Below are positions 22,513-36,700 of a stretch of 64,000 nucleotides of DNA, piece by piece. How positions within the stretch are numbered: position 1 is the stretch's first letter; every line of letters starts with the position of its first letter. A model generated the notes under the pieces. It saw nothing but the letters and a program-made list of their open reading frames with translations. It was not told the origin of the DNA and searched no databases. Where the stretch lies: assembly GCA_023101725.1 (NCBI GenBank), contig JALJCO010001097.1, positions 434,001 to 498,000 on the forward strand. The letters are read 5' to 3'. The DNA comes from Atherinomorus stipes (Eukaryota > Chordata > Actinopteri > Atheriniformes > Atherinidae). The translations under genes and the position numbers were made by a program.

Positions 22513-24110
22513 GTTGGTATCACAGTGTGACTCATTATACTCAGTGCTATTTTCAGCATCAGCTCAGGGATTTAAATTAATCAAGCAAACATTATGAGAG
22601 CATAAAAGGCATTCTAACAGCCTTAAGAATAGAATATGTCAAGAAGTATAAACGTGGGGTTTTTTCTTGCTTTTTTTTCTGTTTTTCTTTTTTTTTTTTT
22701 ACCTGTTTCAATTTAAAAAAGCATGTTTCCATGAGTTCAATGGGTCCAATTCCTAAAATGCTCCAAAATTACCTATGAGCAATTTTCATTTATGCAATCC
22801 TTGCACAAAAAAGCCATTTTAATGGACAATTATAGTAAGTATAAATGGCCAATACAATGTACTCATGAATAACACTTTAGATTTTTTCAAACCAAAATTC
22901 ATTTTCCGATTAATATATTAAAAGTGCAAAAAGTGCATATTTGGAGGTTTATTGCAAATATCTCATCACCACAGCATCATAAGTTGTGTTTAGTGGGAAG
23001 ATGCTTCTACATGCACTTCTTTTCCTGTCGCCTCCTGTATTTCCAGCAACTGTGTACCATCCGCGATAAAACAGGAAACTGTCAAATGCAATATGTGAAA
23101 TGCAACTCTAAAGCATTTCAGTAAACGTGTGCCCAGTTCTTCCCTTGTTCCATTTTATTATATAACAGTATAATTCAGGTGTTGAGAATTTTGCCAAAAG
23201 AAGTTTGATTAAGTTACTTAGAGTGATGGGTTCACAAACTTTACCTATTACCGACAAAGGAGCTGTGCTGCAGATGGAGGGCTAAGCTTGTGTGATCTCT
23301 CCTTGCTGGAGGCACAATCTTGAGTGGCTCATGTTAGCAGGTGGTGTCAGAGTGAGGATATTAAAACATTTGCTAAGAGAAGAATGAAAAAGGTCTGCCT
23401 GTGGCGGCAGACAAGTGATTTTGCATATCTAAACTTTGGTACAAAAATAAAGCTGGATCATTAAAATAATACAGATTAAGCACTGGGTGTACTCACAGGT
23501 GTCTTTGACAATCCAGTGAAAAACTGCACATGGTGGTGTCCAGCAGCCAGTGTTATGAAAGTGCATCTTTAGAATTAACCACTATAAATCGCACTTTGAT
23601 TTTTAGTTTAAAACAAAAATTTAAAAAATGAATATTTCACAACTTGAAAAATGAAGTTCACAAAAATTATTACTCTTAATAAAAGTAAGCTCTAGATACA
23701 TTAGCCTTTATGCATAAACACCATTCAGAAGACGTCCAAAAATGTGTTTGTGTGTGTAAGATTCAACAGATTTTCGAATGAGACAAATGGATGTTCATAG
23801 TCATATATTTTTTATAATGTATATCAAACTAAAACTAATACAGCATCAAACTTAAAAAGGTTCAAGAGAAAAAAAAAGAGAAAAAAAAACTGAGAAATCT
23901 ATTGGCTTGTGAAGCAGTGGATGTTCAAACCAGGGGAAGAGAGACTACTGGGGTGACTGCAGATGCTGCAGGTTTCCCATTGAGTCCCTGTCCCTGCAGC
24001 TGACAACGGACGGAGGGATGCAGGGGGGGGGGGCAGGGAGGGACAGAAGGTGGACTATGGGCAAGTTTAAAGGGTGAATACAGGTGGAGGTGAGACAGTC
24101 CAGCTTTCAC
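22513..24110. other. Intergenic spacer between faf1 and dmrta2 upstream region
   Basis: AT-rich with poly-A/T runs and a G run at about 24019-24033. No gene supported. The right end may include sequence just past the faf1 poly(A) site. Confidence 0.5.
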
Positions 24111-24132
24111 GGGACAAAATCTCATCTTGAAG

Positions 24133-24138
24133 TTTATT
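24133..24138 (-). terminator. faf1: Candidate faf1 poly(A) signal
   Basis: AATAAA on the minus strand about 555 nt beyond the faf1 stop codon, giving a predicted 3' UTR of roughly 24110-24693. It is the first canonical signal I found downstream of the stop. Confidence 0.5.
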
Positions 24139-24693
24139 ACATTTTTTAGCTTTTTTCTTTTATTTCAAACACAAAAACCATGTTCTAAAAAAGCAGCCTC
24201 GGTGTGTTAAATGAGGAAATGGGGAAGAAGTCTTTGTTTTTTTTTTTCTGTTTGTTTTCCTGTGACAACGGTCTGTCCACTCAGACTCCCAACGCTGACA
24301 TTGTTCTGTGGTGGTGGTGTGAGAGAACCATGACACAGCAGTTTGGAAACGTGAAGTGTGTGAAGTGTGTTAAGAGCCGAGAGAGAAAGAGAGGTTCAGG
24401 GACATCAATGTTTGGCTGTGTGCTTGTGATTCTGTCTTTGCTCCTCTGTGCAACACGTGTACACCAGGCATTCATGTACCACGACCAGGCCGAGGGCAGA
24501 GAAGCTTATTTGCGCATGTTTGTCACTGGATGTGCATGCCAGTGTGTTATGTATGTCTGAGAGGTCAGTGTGCATTTTGTGTGTGTACTGTAGGCCCAGA
24601 TTGTGGGGAGGGGGCCATGCTCGGTGACTAATGTGCGTCCAGCCAGTTCGTCAGTCAGTCACTGGGTCCTCTCAGCTATCAGAGGGCCGGCTC

Positions 24694-24777
24694 CTATTCT
24701 TTAGCTTCCAGAAAGAGCGTCTCCTGAGGAAACAACTTGGCCTCCAGCAGGGTTGACCCTGGATCCAACTGGGTGAT
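24694..24777 (-). CDS. faf1: faf1 last coding exon (end of UBX domain)
   Basis: 84 nt: 27 residues (ITQLDPGSTLL to LFLEAKE) and TAG at 24694-24696. The acceptor is CTTCTCAG directly before 24777. It closes the ubiquitin-like fold of the UBX domain. Confidence 0.97.
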   Translation of the reverse strand: MTQLDPGSTLLEAKLFPQETLFLEAKE

Positions 24778-27700
24778 CTGAGAAGAGACAAAGTGGTGGG
24801 GGAGTAATGAGAACATTAAACTGTAATAAAAATTTTTTTTAAAAAGATGACTTCTGAAATATGTAATAGACACATTATGTTTTGTAGTTTAAAAAAAAAA
24901 AAAAAATCATATCTTCAAGCTCAGAATGTTCTGCGAATGCATAATCAACTCCATTTAAACCAACATACTCTGAAAAGTGAACCAGAAGTGACACTTTTTT
25001 AAAATCATTTCATCTAAACTATTAAACCCGTTTTCTCAGATTTATCCACATTAAGTCGACAGGGCCACTGAAATCCCTCTGTGACTGTCTTGCCGTTTAT
25101 TCCCTGATATTCAGCCTGGAGAACAGTGTAGCTTTAATGCAGCATTAATTTAATGTGTGTTTGTGTTTTCACAAGAACGTGAACTGTGTATTATTCTAAC
25201 ACCATGTTTAAAAAGAGTTTAAGCAGTAATGTGAGCAGTGAGAGTTTAGTTTCCCTAAGAGGACCATGAGGTTTATTTTCTTAAAAAGGCTCCAATCCAG
25301 AGCAAACTGAGGGGAGGTTACAGGACAGGAGTGTGTGTATGTGTGTGAGAGGCAGAGTGGAGGGAACTGAAAACAGTGTTTTTAATGTTCAATAATGACT
25401 AATTTGAGCTGTGAAAAAAGAAACATTTTACCTCTGCTGAAAACTACACAGCCATTTTCTAAAAGGGGAAAAATAATGGTGTACCACCCACAACGCAGCT
25501 GATCAAGTTAGCTAACATGAAGGGGGTCTGACCTATGTTTTTTCAAAAACGGACAATCTGACTCTCCCTGACATCCCACCACCCCTGTGGGCCTCTTGGC
25601 TTATGTGAGCTAATCACTGGAGGGGTAGTGTTACATCAAGCCAATCTAACACCTGGGCTGAATGGGCAAGGTGGTGTGACACTGAGATGTGTCCGGGGCT
25701 TATCTGATGACTGCTGCATCAGTCTCTCTGATTAGGAATCCTATTCTAACCTCACAGTGGGATAATTAGCCGACTCCCTGTACCTGCTGTAGAAGGTCGG
25801 AGGGCAAGCCGAGCGCCGTAAAGGTCAGCCTCCCAACAAGCAAACTGACAGCTCTCACACAGACTGTTGGAGGGAATGAAACATGAGAATTTATATAAAA
25901 AAAAAAAAAAAAAAAGGGAAAAAAAAGGAGGAAAAAAAAACCTCTGACCATGAACTAAACCACAACTTCACCTTCATTGACCTTCCGCAGACCTATAACA
26001 AGAGACTTGTCTATTTTAAATCTCTAAAAATGAATTTTGGAGAAATACTCTCATTTTGTTTCTTCAGCCTTATATTTTACACCAATAAAATCAAAATGCA
26101 ATTATTATTTTAACTTTTCATAGATAGATGGAAATAAAAAAAGAAAAGATGGCATGTAAAATAAAGGAAGGTGATGAGGACATATATGAGCATCCAACAA
26201 CCTATCCATCACCCAGAGGTGTTAGAAGTGTCACACCATGTGCAAGCTGAGATCTCTGACTCCACATTTTTTCCTCCTTATTTCAATGTGTCATTAAGAC
26301 TCTTGACTTCTCAGTGGGGAGCAGGCAGGGAGGGGCTGCCACATCATCCTCATACCCTTCACCTAGTCGACTGCCTGACGGCACAACGGGGGGTGACATG
26401 TCACGAACACACACAAATGAGTTTGTGTGTGTGTAAGGGTGTATGTGCGTGCAGAAGCTGCAAACATATTGCATCCCAATGGTGAGGAGAAACAACCAAA
26501 AGGGCTGCTCTGTTCTTTTTCCCACATCAGGAGCTGTGCGTCACAAATGGCTGCAATGCTAATGAACCCGACAGGCTGTTATGACACCACAGCATCAGGT
26601 AGGAGTAAATGAGGCTTTAGGGTGGAGCAGGTGTGTGTGCAGACTACATATGAGTGTGTGCGCGGATGTGTGCTTTCGGAGTAAAGACCAGGGATGAGGG
26701 TTTGTGCTTGCAAGTGCACCAGGGAGAGACGACAGGGAGAAGCAGCATCTGACTCTGAAAAAGAAAGTAGGGAAACAAGATGCCACACTGACACAGGAGA
26801 CGGGCGCCATCGGTGATTGTTTACATTGTTATCCAATTAACAGACCATAAGCATGGAGGCATCTGTCAACAAACAAAGCTGTTGTTTTTCCTCTGCTCTG
26901 CCTAAGCCATATTCTCTCTTCTTCTGCCTACACAGCCATGCATACATGCATGCATACATACATACATAAGACAGACAAAATCTAGCTCTGCTTTGCGTTT
27001 GATTTTAACCTTAAGTCAATATTTTTCTAATTAAATGATCAAACCAATCATTAGAATTGCGTAAATGTTTAAAAGATTAAATAACTTCTTGAAGATTTCT
27101 TTAGACTAAATATAATTTAGATAAATGACATCTGGAAGTTATTTAAAACAGAGAAAAATAAATTAAATTAACAGAGAAAGAACTGGACTAAACTGTATGA
27201 CTTATATCGTACATATTGAACAAATAATACCACAGATCTGTGCTTTAATATTAAAACTGGACACACATTAAAAAAAACAAAAAACAGATGGTTATTTTAG
27301 CCAGTCTCTGATGTTTCTCTGTTCCTTAAAATACAGGGCAAAATACTCCGCTTAAAATACACCACCTATTTGTCACGAAACAGCAGATTTCAACTGTTAA
27401 AATCATATAATTAGCTATTAATGTGAAGTTTAAACTAAACAATTGTGACTCACTTGATTCAAATGAATAAAACACACTGATAAGAGAAGAGGCGACACTA
27501 AGCAACGCTCAGCCATGAAAGAAAAGAAAAGCAAAATAAACACAGACCCTCAAGATGTCCGTTTCCAACATAATCAAACGTGCAGCTGAAATAACGCATT
27601 TTTAATGAAGCCATTACAGGCTCTGCTATGTTAATTAAAACCAAATAACTTGTCTGTTTTAAACTAGTGTTGTCAAGTGTTTATTTGGCCAATTACAAAA

Positions 27701-30700
27701 GCAGTGGGAGATCATTATCTGCTGCCAGGAGCGTTGACAGCATGTAGTGCTGGGGCGTGAACAGAAAAGAACAGAAAAGAGTTCGGCACTTCAAAGGAAA
27801 AAATGCGCTGCACAGGCTGGACAGGGGGAGGACCGAAGGGAAAAAGGGAAAAATGAGGAAGAGGGGGAGGACAGAGCCAGTGAAGACGGGGGAAAAGAAA
27901 TAAACCAGTTTGTACTTAAAGACATCATACAATTAATCTTAAGCATTTTTAAGAGTTAAAAAAAGGTTTAAAGAAAACTGGAAATGGGTCAAGAAAAAGT
28001 TTTAAAGCTTAGTGTTTAAAAGTATAATGTAGATGTAGAGGAAGGACAAAAAGGAAAGAGGAGGGAAAATTGAGACAGAGGGAGGGAAAACTGGAAGAAA
28101 AAGCTAAAGCAATACCAAAGGAGGAGGGGGCAGATATCCCAAGAGTAATAACTCAGGTAGACAGGTTTTATTATTTCAAAGTAATGGGTATTGTTGTATG
28201 CTTTCCCCCCACAAAACAGTTCACACTTTGCTTTAAAAAGAAAAAAAAAAAGCAAAAAAAAAAAACATTCTCACTCTGAAGTATTACTGAGAGGCATCAC
28301 TTGATGCAGCTGCATACTTAAAAAAAGAAAAACTCAGCTTGTTTTAGTGGTTGTCTACAGACTGCTGTGTAAATGTCTCACTGTCTTTTGTCTTATTGAG
28401 TAATCCAAGACTGACTCTATAATGTTGACAGCAAAGCACAGTGGGGGTCATACCATCTGTTACAAGACTCCGTGTCCTTATTGTGTCTGAAGTTCGTTAC
28501 ATATCACAGGATATGAATGTAGATGGAACCAATTGAATGATTGATAAGAGAAAAGAATTGTTATATATCGGTCTGTGAATATTACGGTCTTTTAAAAATT
28601 GCTGCTCAAAACTCTTTTTTGCTTCAGCAGATGAATGCAATAATTTAATTTATATTATGAATATAACAACATTCCAATGAGGTACACATTACCACACAGC
28701 TCCTCAAAGCTGTGGCCTGTGTTAGACAGAAAAAATATTATAAGTCCAGAGAAGTAATGAAACTACTTTGAAAATAAACTGCTTCAACTTCCTTTAAGTA
28801 TTCCCATGACTTTTTCAGATAACGGGACAAGAAAAACAAAACACAGCAGTTTAACAGATGTAAAATCTATTTCAGTACAGAGCACAGCTTCTTCTTTGCC
28901 ATTGTTTATTATTTCTGTATCTCAGGTTTTGTGTAATAATCATTTTGGCACATTCATCATCAGAGCTGGAAGAAGGATTAGCAGAAGGTGAAATAAAGTA
29001 CAGTATCAGTGAGAAAACTAATACACTTGTTTGACATTATTTGGGTATCTGTGAGCAGCTGGGCAGGAAGAGACGACTGCAAATCATTTCAACAGCAGTC
29101 TAAACATATTCACCACATGCTGAAGGAAGAAGACCTCAGGCCTTTCAACACAGGTTTGTGTTCAACAAGTATCAAAGAGAAAATGGGGGAATTCTTGAAT
29201 GAAAAGCTGAAAACTGAAACACTAAAAGTCCCCCTCCTCTTCCTCAAACTCGCTGACAGTCATAGAAACGGAGGAAGGGTTAGTTCCCTGAGCACGGCTA
29301 AGCCTGGTACAAATGATGCCAGTGTAAGGCCTGCTGTAGTGCTGAGGAGATAAGCCATTGATACCAAATGTTGAGGAGGATACCAAGTCCAAAAACTGGA
29401 GACTAATAGACATTTATTGGCAAAGCTTCAGGAAGGTGGTAGCAGCATGAATCAGACACATCTGATCATTTACATGGATGAAACTTAAGTTTATAAATTT
29501 GAATAAGCCTGCCTTTCCAGATACACTTGTCTGCAAAAAAGCTTCTTTTCTTTGCTTTTTTGTATTTAAAAAAGGAGAAAGAAATCCAGCTTTACTTAAT
29601 TTACCAAAGTTGGTTTGGGAAAATCTTCTAACTTCTGCTACAGCTAAATGAAGTGCAACTAAAAAAAAAGTGACCGCATAAAACTAAAAAAAGGCAAAAA
29701 GGTTTCAACAGTTGTGCAGAATTACAAATGCAATAGTGGTCTATCCTCTATCCTCTGATCCTGGCAGAGCAACAGTGAGAGCGTCTGGATGGGATGGAAG
29801 ATTTCTATGCTCTCTCTCATTTAATTACAACACAGAGCTGCAGGATTAGACGGGGCCTGTGTTCACAGCCTCATACTGGCACTGCCACCGAGCTGCTTCC
29901 CTCCTCTCTTTCCACAAATCTCTTGCCTTTCTGTTTTCTGGAATTATCTCCTATCCTCTACTTTTTAATATCTTCACCACTTGTCTTCTCTATCCTTTTC
30001 CTTTTCAGACTGTTTCTCTGATTAAATCTTTTCTTTGTTCACGCTTTTTGTTTTCTCCATTCCCTTTCTCTCAAGTCCTGAAGGCATCATCCTCCTCTTG
30101 CTTCTTTCCCCCACTAATCCTCCCATCCTGTTTTTGCTGGAATTTCATCTGCGATGCAGACACATCTTTATCTCTGTCTCAAACACATGTTTACTCTTGA
30201 TTATAAAGAGACAACTGTGAATCCTTTAAGTGACAAAGTTGTGAGCGGGGCATGTGTTTGCTTGAAAATATTTGTGTATTTGTCAAATTGTGTGATTGTG
30301 ACGAAATGGAGTGTGAGCTACGCGTTAATGTGTGTGTTACTTTGAGGTGTTTGTGCTCCGGCAGTCTCTACAGATTGCGATGGCACACTGCCTGGGCAAG
30401 TCTACACACACACACACCTCTATATAACCACTACCACCCATCCACATTCACTCCTGTTTTGATTAATGGAAATCCAGCAGCATGGCTAATTAAACTGGCA
30501 GTTAAAACAGTGCTCATTAGCGTGCTACCATGAGCATGGCGACCAAGCCCTCTAATGTCTGGTTGTAGCTAGCTGAGTGATGCCAGGCATCAACAGAAAA
30601 GCCATAGAGAATACTACTGTTAGTGCTGACAACTGTATCCTAACTCAGTCAAAGTGTACTGTACACACAAAGGACTGATACTAATTAATATTCACTGTAT

Positions 30701-33700
30701 ACTGAGCGCGCAGGTGGATGGATAAACAGACGGCTTAACTTTTTCCAACACAGGTGCAAGTAAACAAAGGCAGTGATGCAGAGGTAAGAAAGGAGCACAT
30801 GAACAGAGAAACTAAGATGATGATGAAAATAATCAAAAAGAAAAAAAAACGTCTCAGCCTTCAGTCACAAAAATGATCTTAACTATTGTCCCTGCTGCTC
30901 TGCATTCACAGCCATCGCCTCAGGTTTAGCTAAGAGCCAATTACAGCGGAGGATCTTTCCAACAGAGTCAGTGGTTGCTGAGAACATATCACAACCCACT
31001 CATACTTTCCTGATGGTGGACACATTGGAGCAGTGTAATTAGCTTCCATCTTGGTTTGACGTCGTTAACATGCCAATAAATTTAATAGGCTTGTCTAGGA
31101 GGCAGTACAACCAATAAAGCATCTGCTTTTCCCAAACATGTCATCAGCGCGTTGACTCCAGACACTGAGACAACCTAGATCCAGACGGACTGTGGCAGTT
31201 TTCTGCTCACGTAACTTTTACGGCTGTGGATGGAACATGGTTCCTAAATGATAAACATTGATCTGATTTAGTTTTTCTTTAGTACAGTATGTGTACAAGT
31301 TTGAGCAGAAGCACAAATGTGGACATACATATTCATGTTGGTCTGACAGAAGGTTTACCACTCACATTTCTACGAGGGAAGGTGGTGAGGAGCTTGAATT
31401 CTTCAAAGGGGTATCCCTTAGAGGCCACAAAGTCAAAGAGGACCTGGAGCTTACAGCTGCCCAGAAAACGCCTTTCCAAAAACTCCCCACTTGGTGTGCG
31501 GATTCTCAGTTTGCTGATTTGCTCTCCTGATTCTTCGTCAGGCTCGGGAGGTAAAGCCTGCTCCAATGACAAGCGGATAGCCTGGGGGGAAGAAAGAAAA
31601 ATAGAACAAACAATCTTTTCGTTAGTACAACACACTGATGATTGTAGAGACAGTGCTCATAAAATCAGACACGTTTGCATACAGGTGTTGGTGAGGTCCA
31701 ACTGTCCTCACTGGGGCAGCAGTTTTTGCTTTTTTTGCATTGCAGCAGTTATTGTTATGGACTTGTATCAGTTTCTATATAGTGAGTGATTTAACCAATC
31801 ATGTTTTTATACATAAACCCTAATAAATGTAGTACAGTAAGCTTTAGTATCTGTGCAGCGTATAAAAACCTTTCCCTCAACTGCAAACTCAGACAGAGAC
31901 CTGGTTGGTCTAAGTTAGCTTCTTTGAATGTATTAACATGATATGAAAAGATGTAGAATAAAAAAACTGCATTGAATAAAAAGGCAACAAGCTTTCACAA
32001 AGCCCTTATTAAGAAAAATATTTGTATAAAAACATAGCAAAAAGTCCAGAATAACACAGGACAGAGATTAAATAACACTATCCAAACATGAATTGAAATC
32101 TAAAAGTTGCTTCCTGAATCTGATTGCTGCAATGTAGCTTCACATTAAATTAAACCATCCATTTGTCCTAAGAATGTTATTAAATTAGTTGCCCTGTGTC
32201 TCACCCTGTTCCCTATAGTCTGGTGTAGCCCAGAAGGTTGCCAAGTAGCATATCAGTATGATTAAAAAAAAGAGCCAAGTGTAGCCTTCTGGCATGATCT
32301 CTTACTGATTGCACCATTGAGCAGATAACTATCCATATAAATGTCATCATGCCGACTACAGATAGTTTAGTTTTGTGAGAGACAGCTAATTTTACAAAAA
32401 GTAAACATATTTTTAACAATAGGGTGAGGGTGTCTTATCACACAAAAGACAAACATCAACTGTCATCTTTCGTGGTAAAACTAATCAATTCTCCTGAGTT
32501 CTAAAAAAACGTGCTCCAGCTGCTCTCTCGAGCTTTCCACTTCTTTCCGCCCCTCACCTCTCCCCCCCCCCTGCTTGTTGTTCCTGTTTGGCCAGCCGGG
32601 GAGCATATGCTGTGACAACACGCCCCGGCTTTATTTACACACCATAATGCAATTATATTTCATAAGAGTGTACAACAGTAGCTCATTAGCAGCTTCTGGT
32701 GTTGGGTGGGCAGGGTAGGGCGCGTGCCGCTCCACCATCAGCTCCCCCAGGTACACGAGCTGATGCTGACTGAGTTAAAGGGGTCTCTGGGGAAAAACTC
32801 ACACATGCACACATACACAACAGAAATGAGTGTGCACGGTGGTGGACGCACAAATGCAGAGACTCAACCTCAGACACAAGCATAAACACCTACAAAAGTG
32901 ATAGGTAGCATCCCAAAATAAACCACAGGACACACGTCTGGTCTAGCCTCTGGCCCGTGCAGCTCCGCACAAATAATCAGGAGCATCTCTCCGGCCATTC
33001 ATCCGCCTCGGCAGCTCTGCTCGGCTAACCACAGAAAGCAAACAGATGACAAGCACCTGACAGCCGCACAACTGTATGCTAAGATCCCATGAAGGAGGTA
33101 AATAATAATGTTAGCTCACATGCAGCCTTCCAACCCCACCCCCGATTCATGGGCTCCTACTTTCATGTCGTTTTTCTTTGCACAAAGGTGGAAAATCACA
33201 GAGAAAGCATTCCTTTTCTCATCGTACCCTCTCTGGTGGCAACCGGGGTTTTTTTGTTGTGTCTGCTGTTTCTTTAACACACAGCATGGGGTCACTGCTG
33301 TAGCCAATTATGACAGCATACATGATGAACTCTTGTCCTTTTATCTTTTGGGAGAGAGGTGACCACAATGTAAATTTATGATTAAAATTGACAGTTTTTA
33401 CATGATAAAAACTGTATTTAAAAAAAAAAGAAAGAAAAGCATCTACTGTGACAAATTAGCTTAATCTAGAAGAATGCTATCTGACACTAATGTAATAAGT
33501 GAGAAATAGAAATAGCCGTCACTGTTAATCCTTGTGATGTCAATACTGAAATCTAAACATTAAGCTTGAACTGGACATTGAAAATGAATTCAAGCAATTT
33601 TGCAACTATAAGCACAGGTGGCTTGTCTTTTTTTTTCTTGAACCTCTCTTAATCAAAAAGATATAATTAATCAGTTCTAAAAGTGCTATTACATTTAGAT

Positions 33701-36700
33701 CTATCAATTTTTTAAATATAAGACTTTTTAATACCAACAACAGCGCACCAAAGTGTTGCACAACAATAAACAAGCCCTAACAATAAAGGAAAATATCCAT
33801 TAAAGCACAATCTATAACATAAATACAAGAGAGTTGTAGGTTTTTGTTTTGTTTTTTTTTAAAGTACAATAAAAATAAAAATAAAAATCAAGGCTTTTAC
33901 TTGAATAATTTTTTAAATAAGAAACAACCAGAGTAACAGATGAAATTAAAAAGCAGAAAATCAGAAGCACAAAAAGGGAGTGAAAAGTCAAATATTTATT
34001 TGTACTGCAACACACTGAAGATTATGTCACCAGTGTTGGGGTCCAGCAGCTCCTGTCTCATATTTATTCACATCACAGCCTGTTAGCATAGGAGAATTTG
34101 CGGAAACCACTGAATTTGGGTAGACAAAATTAATTAAAGTAGGAAAACAGGAAAAGTTTGAATTATGTTTACAGTCGGTGTATATATACACAGTTTGCTT
34201 AGCGGACTACAGTGATATAATTAAGAAGGTCAGGTTTGGGGCTCTTTTGTTATCATCTGTTTAACTTAAGTGACAAATCATCTGAGCGAACCGGGTTACC
34301 CAATACCTCAGACTCCCTACTATTAAGTAAACAACAATCATCGCGGACTACACTGTATTACTCTGGACTGTATTACAACATTGGTGCCATCCTTACAGAA
34401 GATTAGTTTTCCTGTATGCGTGACATTGTGTCTGCCTGTGTATATGTGTGTATTTTTCCTCTTTTCACAGACAATAATTGTTTTCAAGTGAATATGTGTG
34501 TTTGCCTAGGTTGTGTGTATGTTTGTGCACAGGCCAGTCTACATGACTTGCTGCAGTCTTTTGTTCGCTTGGGTTTGAACATGACGCTGTGTGCTTTATC
34601 AGTGGGAGGCATTTAAACAGAACAATGACTGTGTATGGAAGGTGATGTTCACAAGCACCAGCTCTAATTAAGATGTTTCATTCATTTGAATGGATATTTA
34701 CCTGTAAAATCCACAGCACACAGTCTTTACTGACTGGCAGGTTTCACCAAAACCACAATCTAATTGAGCTACTACAGTGAAATGACAGCAAGACAGATAA
34801 AAAAAAAAAAAATCCAGAAGCAAACTCACACAGTTACTCTGTGCTGTCAAAGCATTAATGTACAGCCTTGCACTAATAATGATGACATATTACTTTCAGC
34901 ACTGTGAAGATGATTTTGATGTTTTGCCCTCACCTCCTTCTCCTCTTCCTGCTCCTTTCTCATCTGTTCCAAGCGTACCTGTTCGGCCTCTTCTCTCTCT
35001 TGGGCTTCCCTCTGAAAAGGAAAGAAAATCGTTTCATTAAATGGGTCAACAAAACCAAAATACTTAGTGGTGTACAATGCCAACTAATATGTCCTTAACT
35101 GTGACATTGCTCCAAACAACCCATTTTTCTGGCAAACAAGCTCTTAATGTAGTAAGAGTGTAAATCGCAAGTTTGATAATGATAAAATACTGATTCAATG
35201 GAAATGGAAAAACTTATTTATTCAATTATGACTATGTGCTGTCTTAAGTGACTCCAAATGTTTTGTTAAATTTAAAATGCAAAAAAAAAGTTGGGATGCA
35301 CCGAAAATTCAGCCACTGAAAGTTTTCGGCCGAAAATGACCCAAAATTGCATTTTCTTGTTTTCGGTCGAAAGACATAAATCACAGAAGCAACACGGCCG
35401 AAATAGCGCATCCAGCAGGTGACTTCTGCACTTTGTGTTTTTATGTGAGAACATATTTAATTTCAGTCTTTCAACAGGCCAGTCAGTTATAAACCTGTTT
35501 ATTATAATTTGCTGTAGTAGTCCGACAGAGAAAAATTTAAAAGGCATTAATGTACAGTGAGTGGGGTCAAACTAAACATTTTATTTGATTTCAAATTTAT
35601 ATTGTGCATTGTTGTAATGTTAGTGGTAAATAAATATTTTGATACTTTTGTAATTGATTTATTGCAATGCCTTGATTTTAGTGAGGTTAGTACACATCGT
35701 GGCCAAAAATTCTATGGTTCTAATAAATGACATTATTTTTATTTTTAGTGATTCGGTTTGCTCATTTTTTTGTTTTTGGTTTCGGTCAAGAATTTTCATT
35801 GTGGTGCATCCCTAAAAAAAGGCCTACCATATATGACATACAGTACACAGACAATTTGCTTAATTTTTGAAGTACCTTTTTACGGTCGGCCTCTAAAGAC
35901 AAACGATAGGCCTCATCCTGTTCTCTCTTCACCATCTCCCGTGCCTCACGCTCGTCCTAGGTGGAGGGAGAAACAAAGTTAACAACATAATAAAAGATGT
36001 GCAAGAATAAAACATCTAAGCTGAGGTAGTGATTGTAGAGGCCAGGAAGAGCCAAGCAAAAGAAAATGCAGCATGTCAAGTGTGGTTACATACAAACATC
36101 AGGTATGAAAGAGTAGCACTAGTGGGGAATTCATTGTGACTGGGCTGTCATTTACCAGAGCTGGAGCCCCTTTTATGTTTCCCATCTCAGTTTCACCCTC
36201 CCTTTCTCTTTCATTCATTCTGCCTCTCTCTTCCTGTTTGTACAGAGGGAAGGGGCCTTTCTCTTTCTACCTGCTGTGGCTACAAAGTGTTTCATAAAGA
36301 CTGGGTCTAAATACGAGTGTCTATTGTGTTAACATTGCACAGCCATTAGTTTTCTATTTTCTGAAAGCCCATGCTGTGCAGTAGCCCGGATATGGCAAAG
36401 TCGGCTTATTGTGATGATCAGAGGGCTACTGTGCAGCTTGGCATTTGCAAAGCAAAATGACAGTGTGTATTGTTGTATTGAATTGGAAAATGCAAAGATA
36501 CATTTGTGCTTTTGGCTGACATAATAGAGGGATAGTGAAAGGAAACTGTAAAAGAATGGCAGAGAGTGACAAAGGCATCAATAGTACCCGATGTCAAAAG
36601 ACTGACCATAAGTCACGCAAATGAGTCACAGAGTAGTTCATGTATGGTACCAACTTACACTGTTAAATGTTTTCAAGTTCACTGAATAGTTTAATGTGAA

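Larger units (their letters stand above)
24778..31365 (-). other. faf1: faf1 last intron
   Basis: 6.6 kb. No transposon copy is recognisable. It holds poly-A/T runs (about 24890, 25900, 28240), short GT tracts near 25330 and 26420, a purine-rich stretch at 27760-28120, and the enhancer-like blocks listed separately. Confidence 0.8.

Noticed and set aside
31289..31789. 166-codon open frame on the + strand
   Set aside because: It is the shadow of the faf1 UBX exon on the minus strand and extends into intron sequence.
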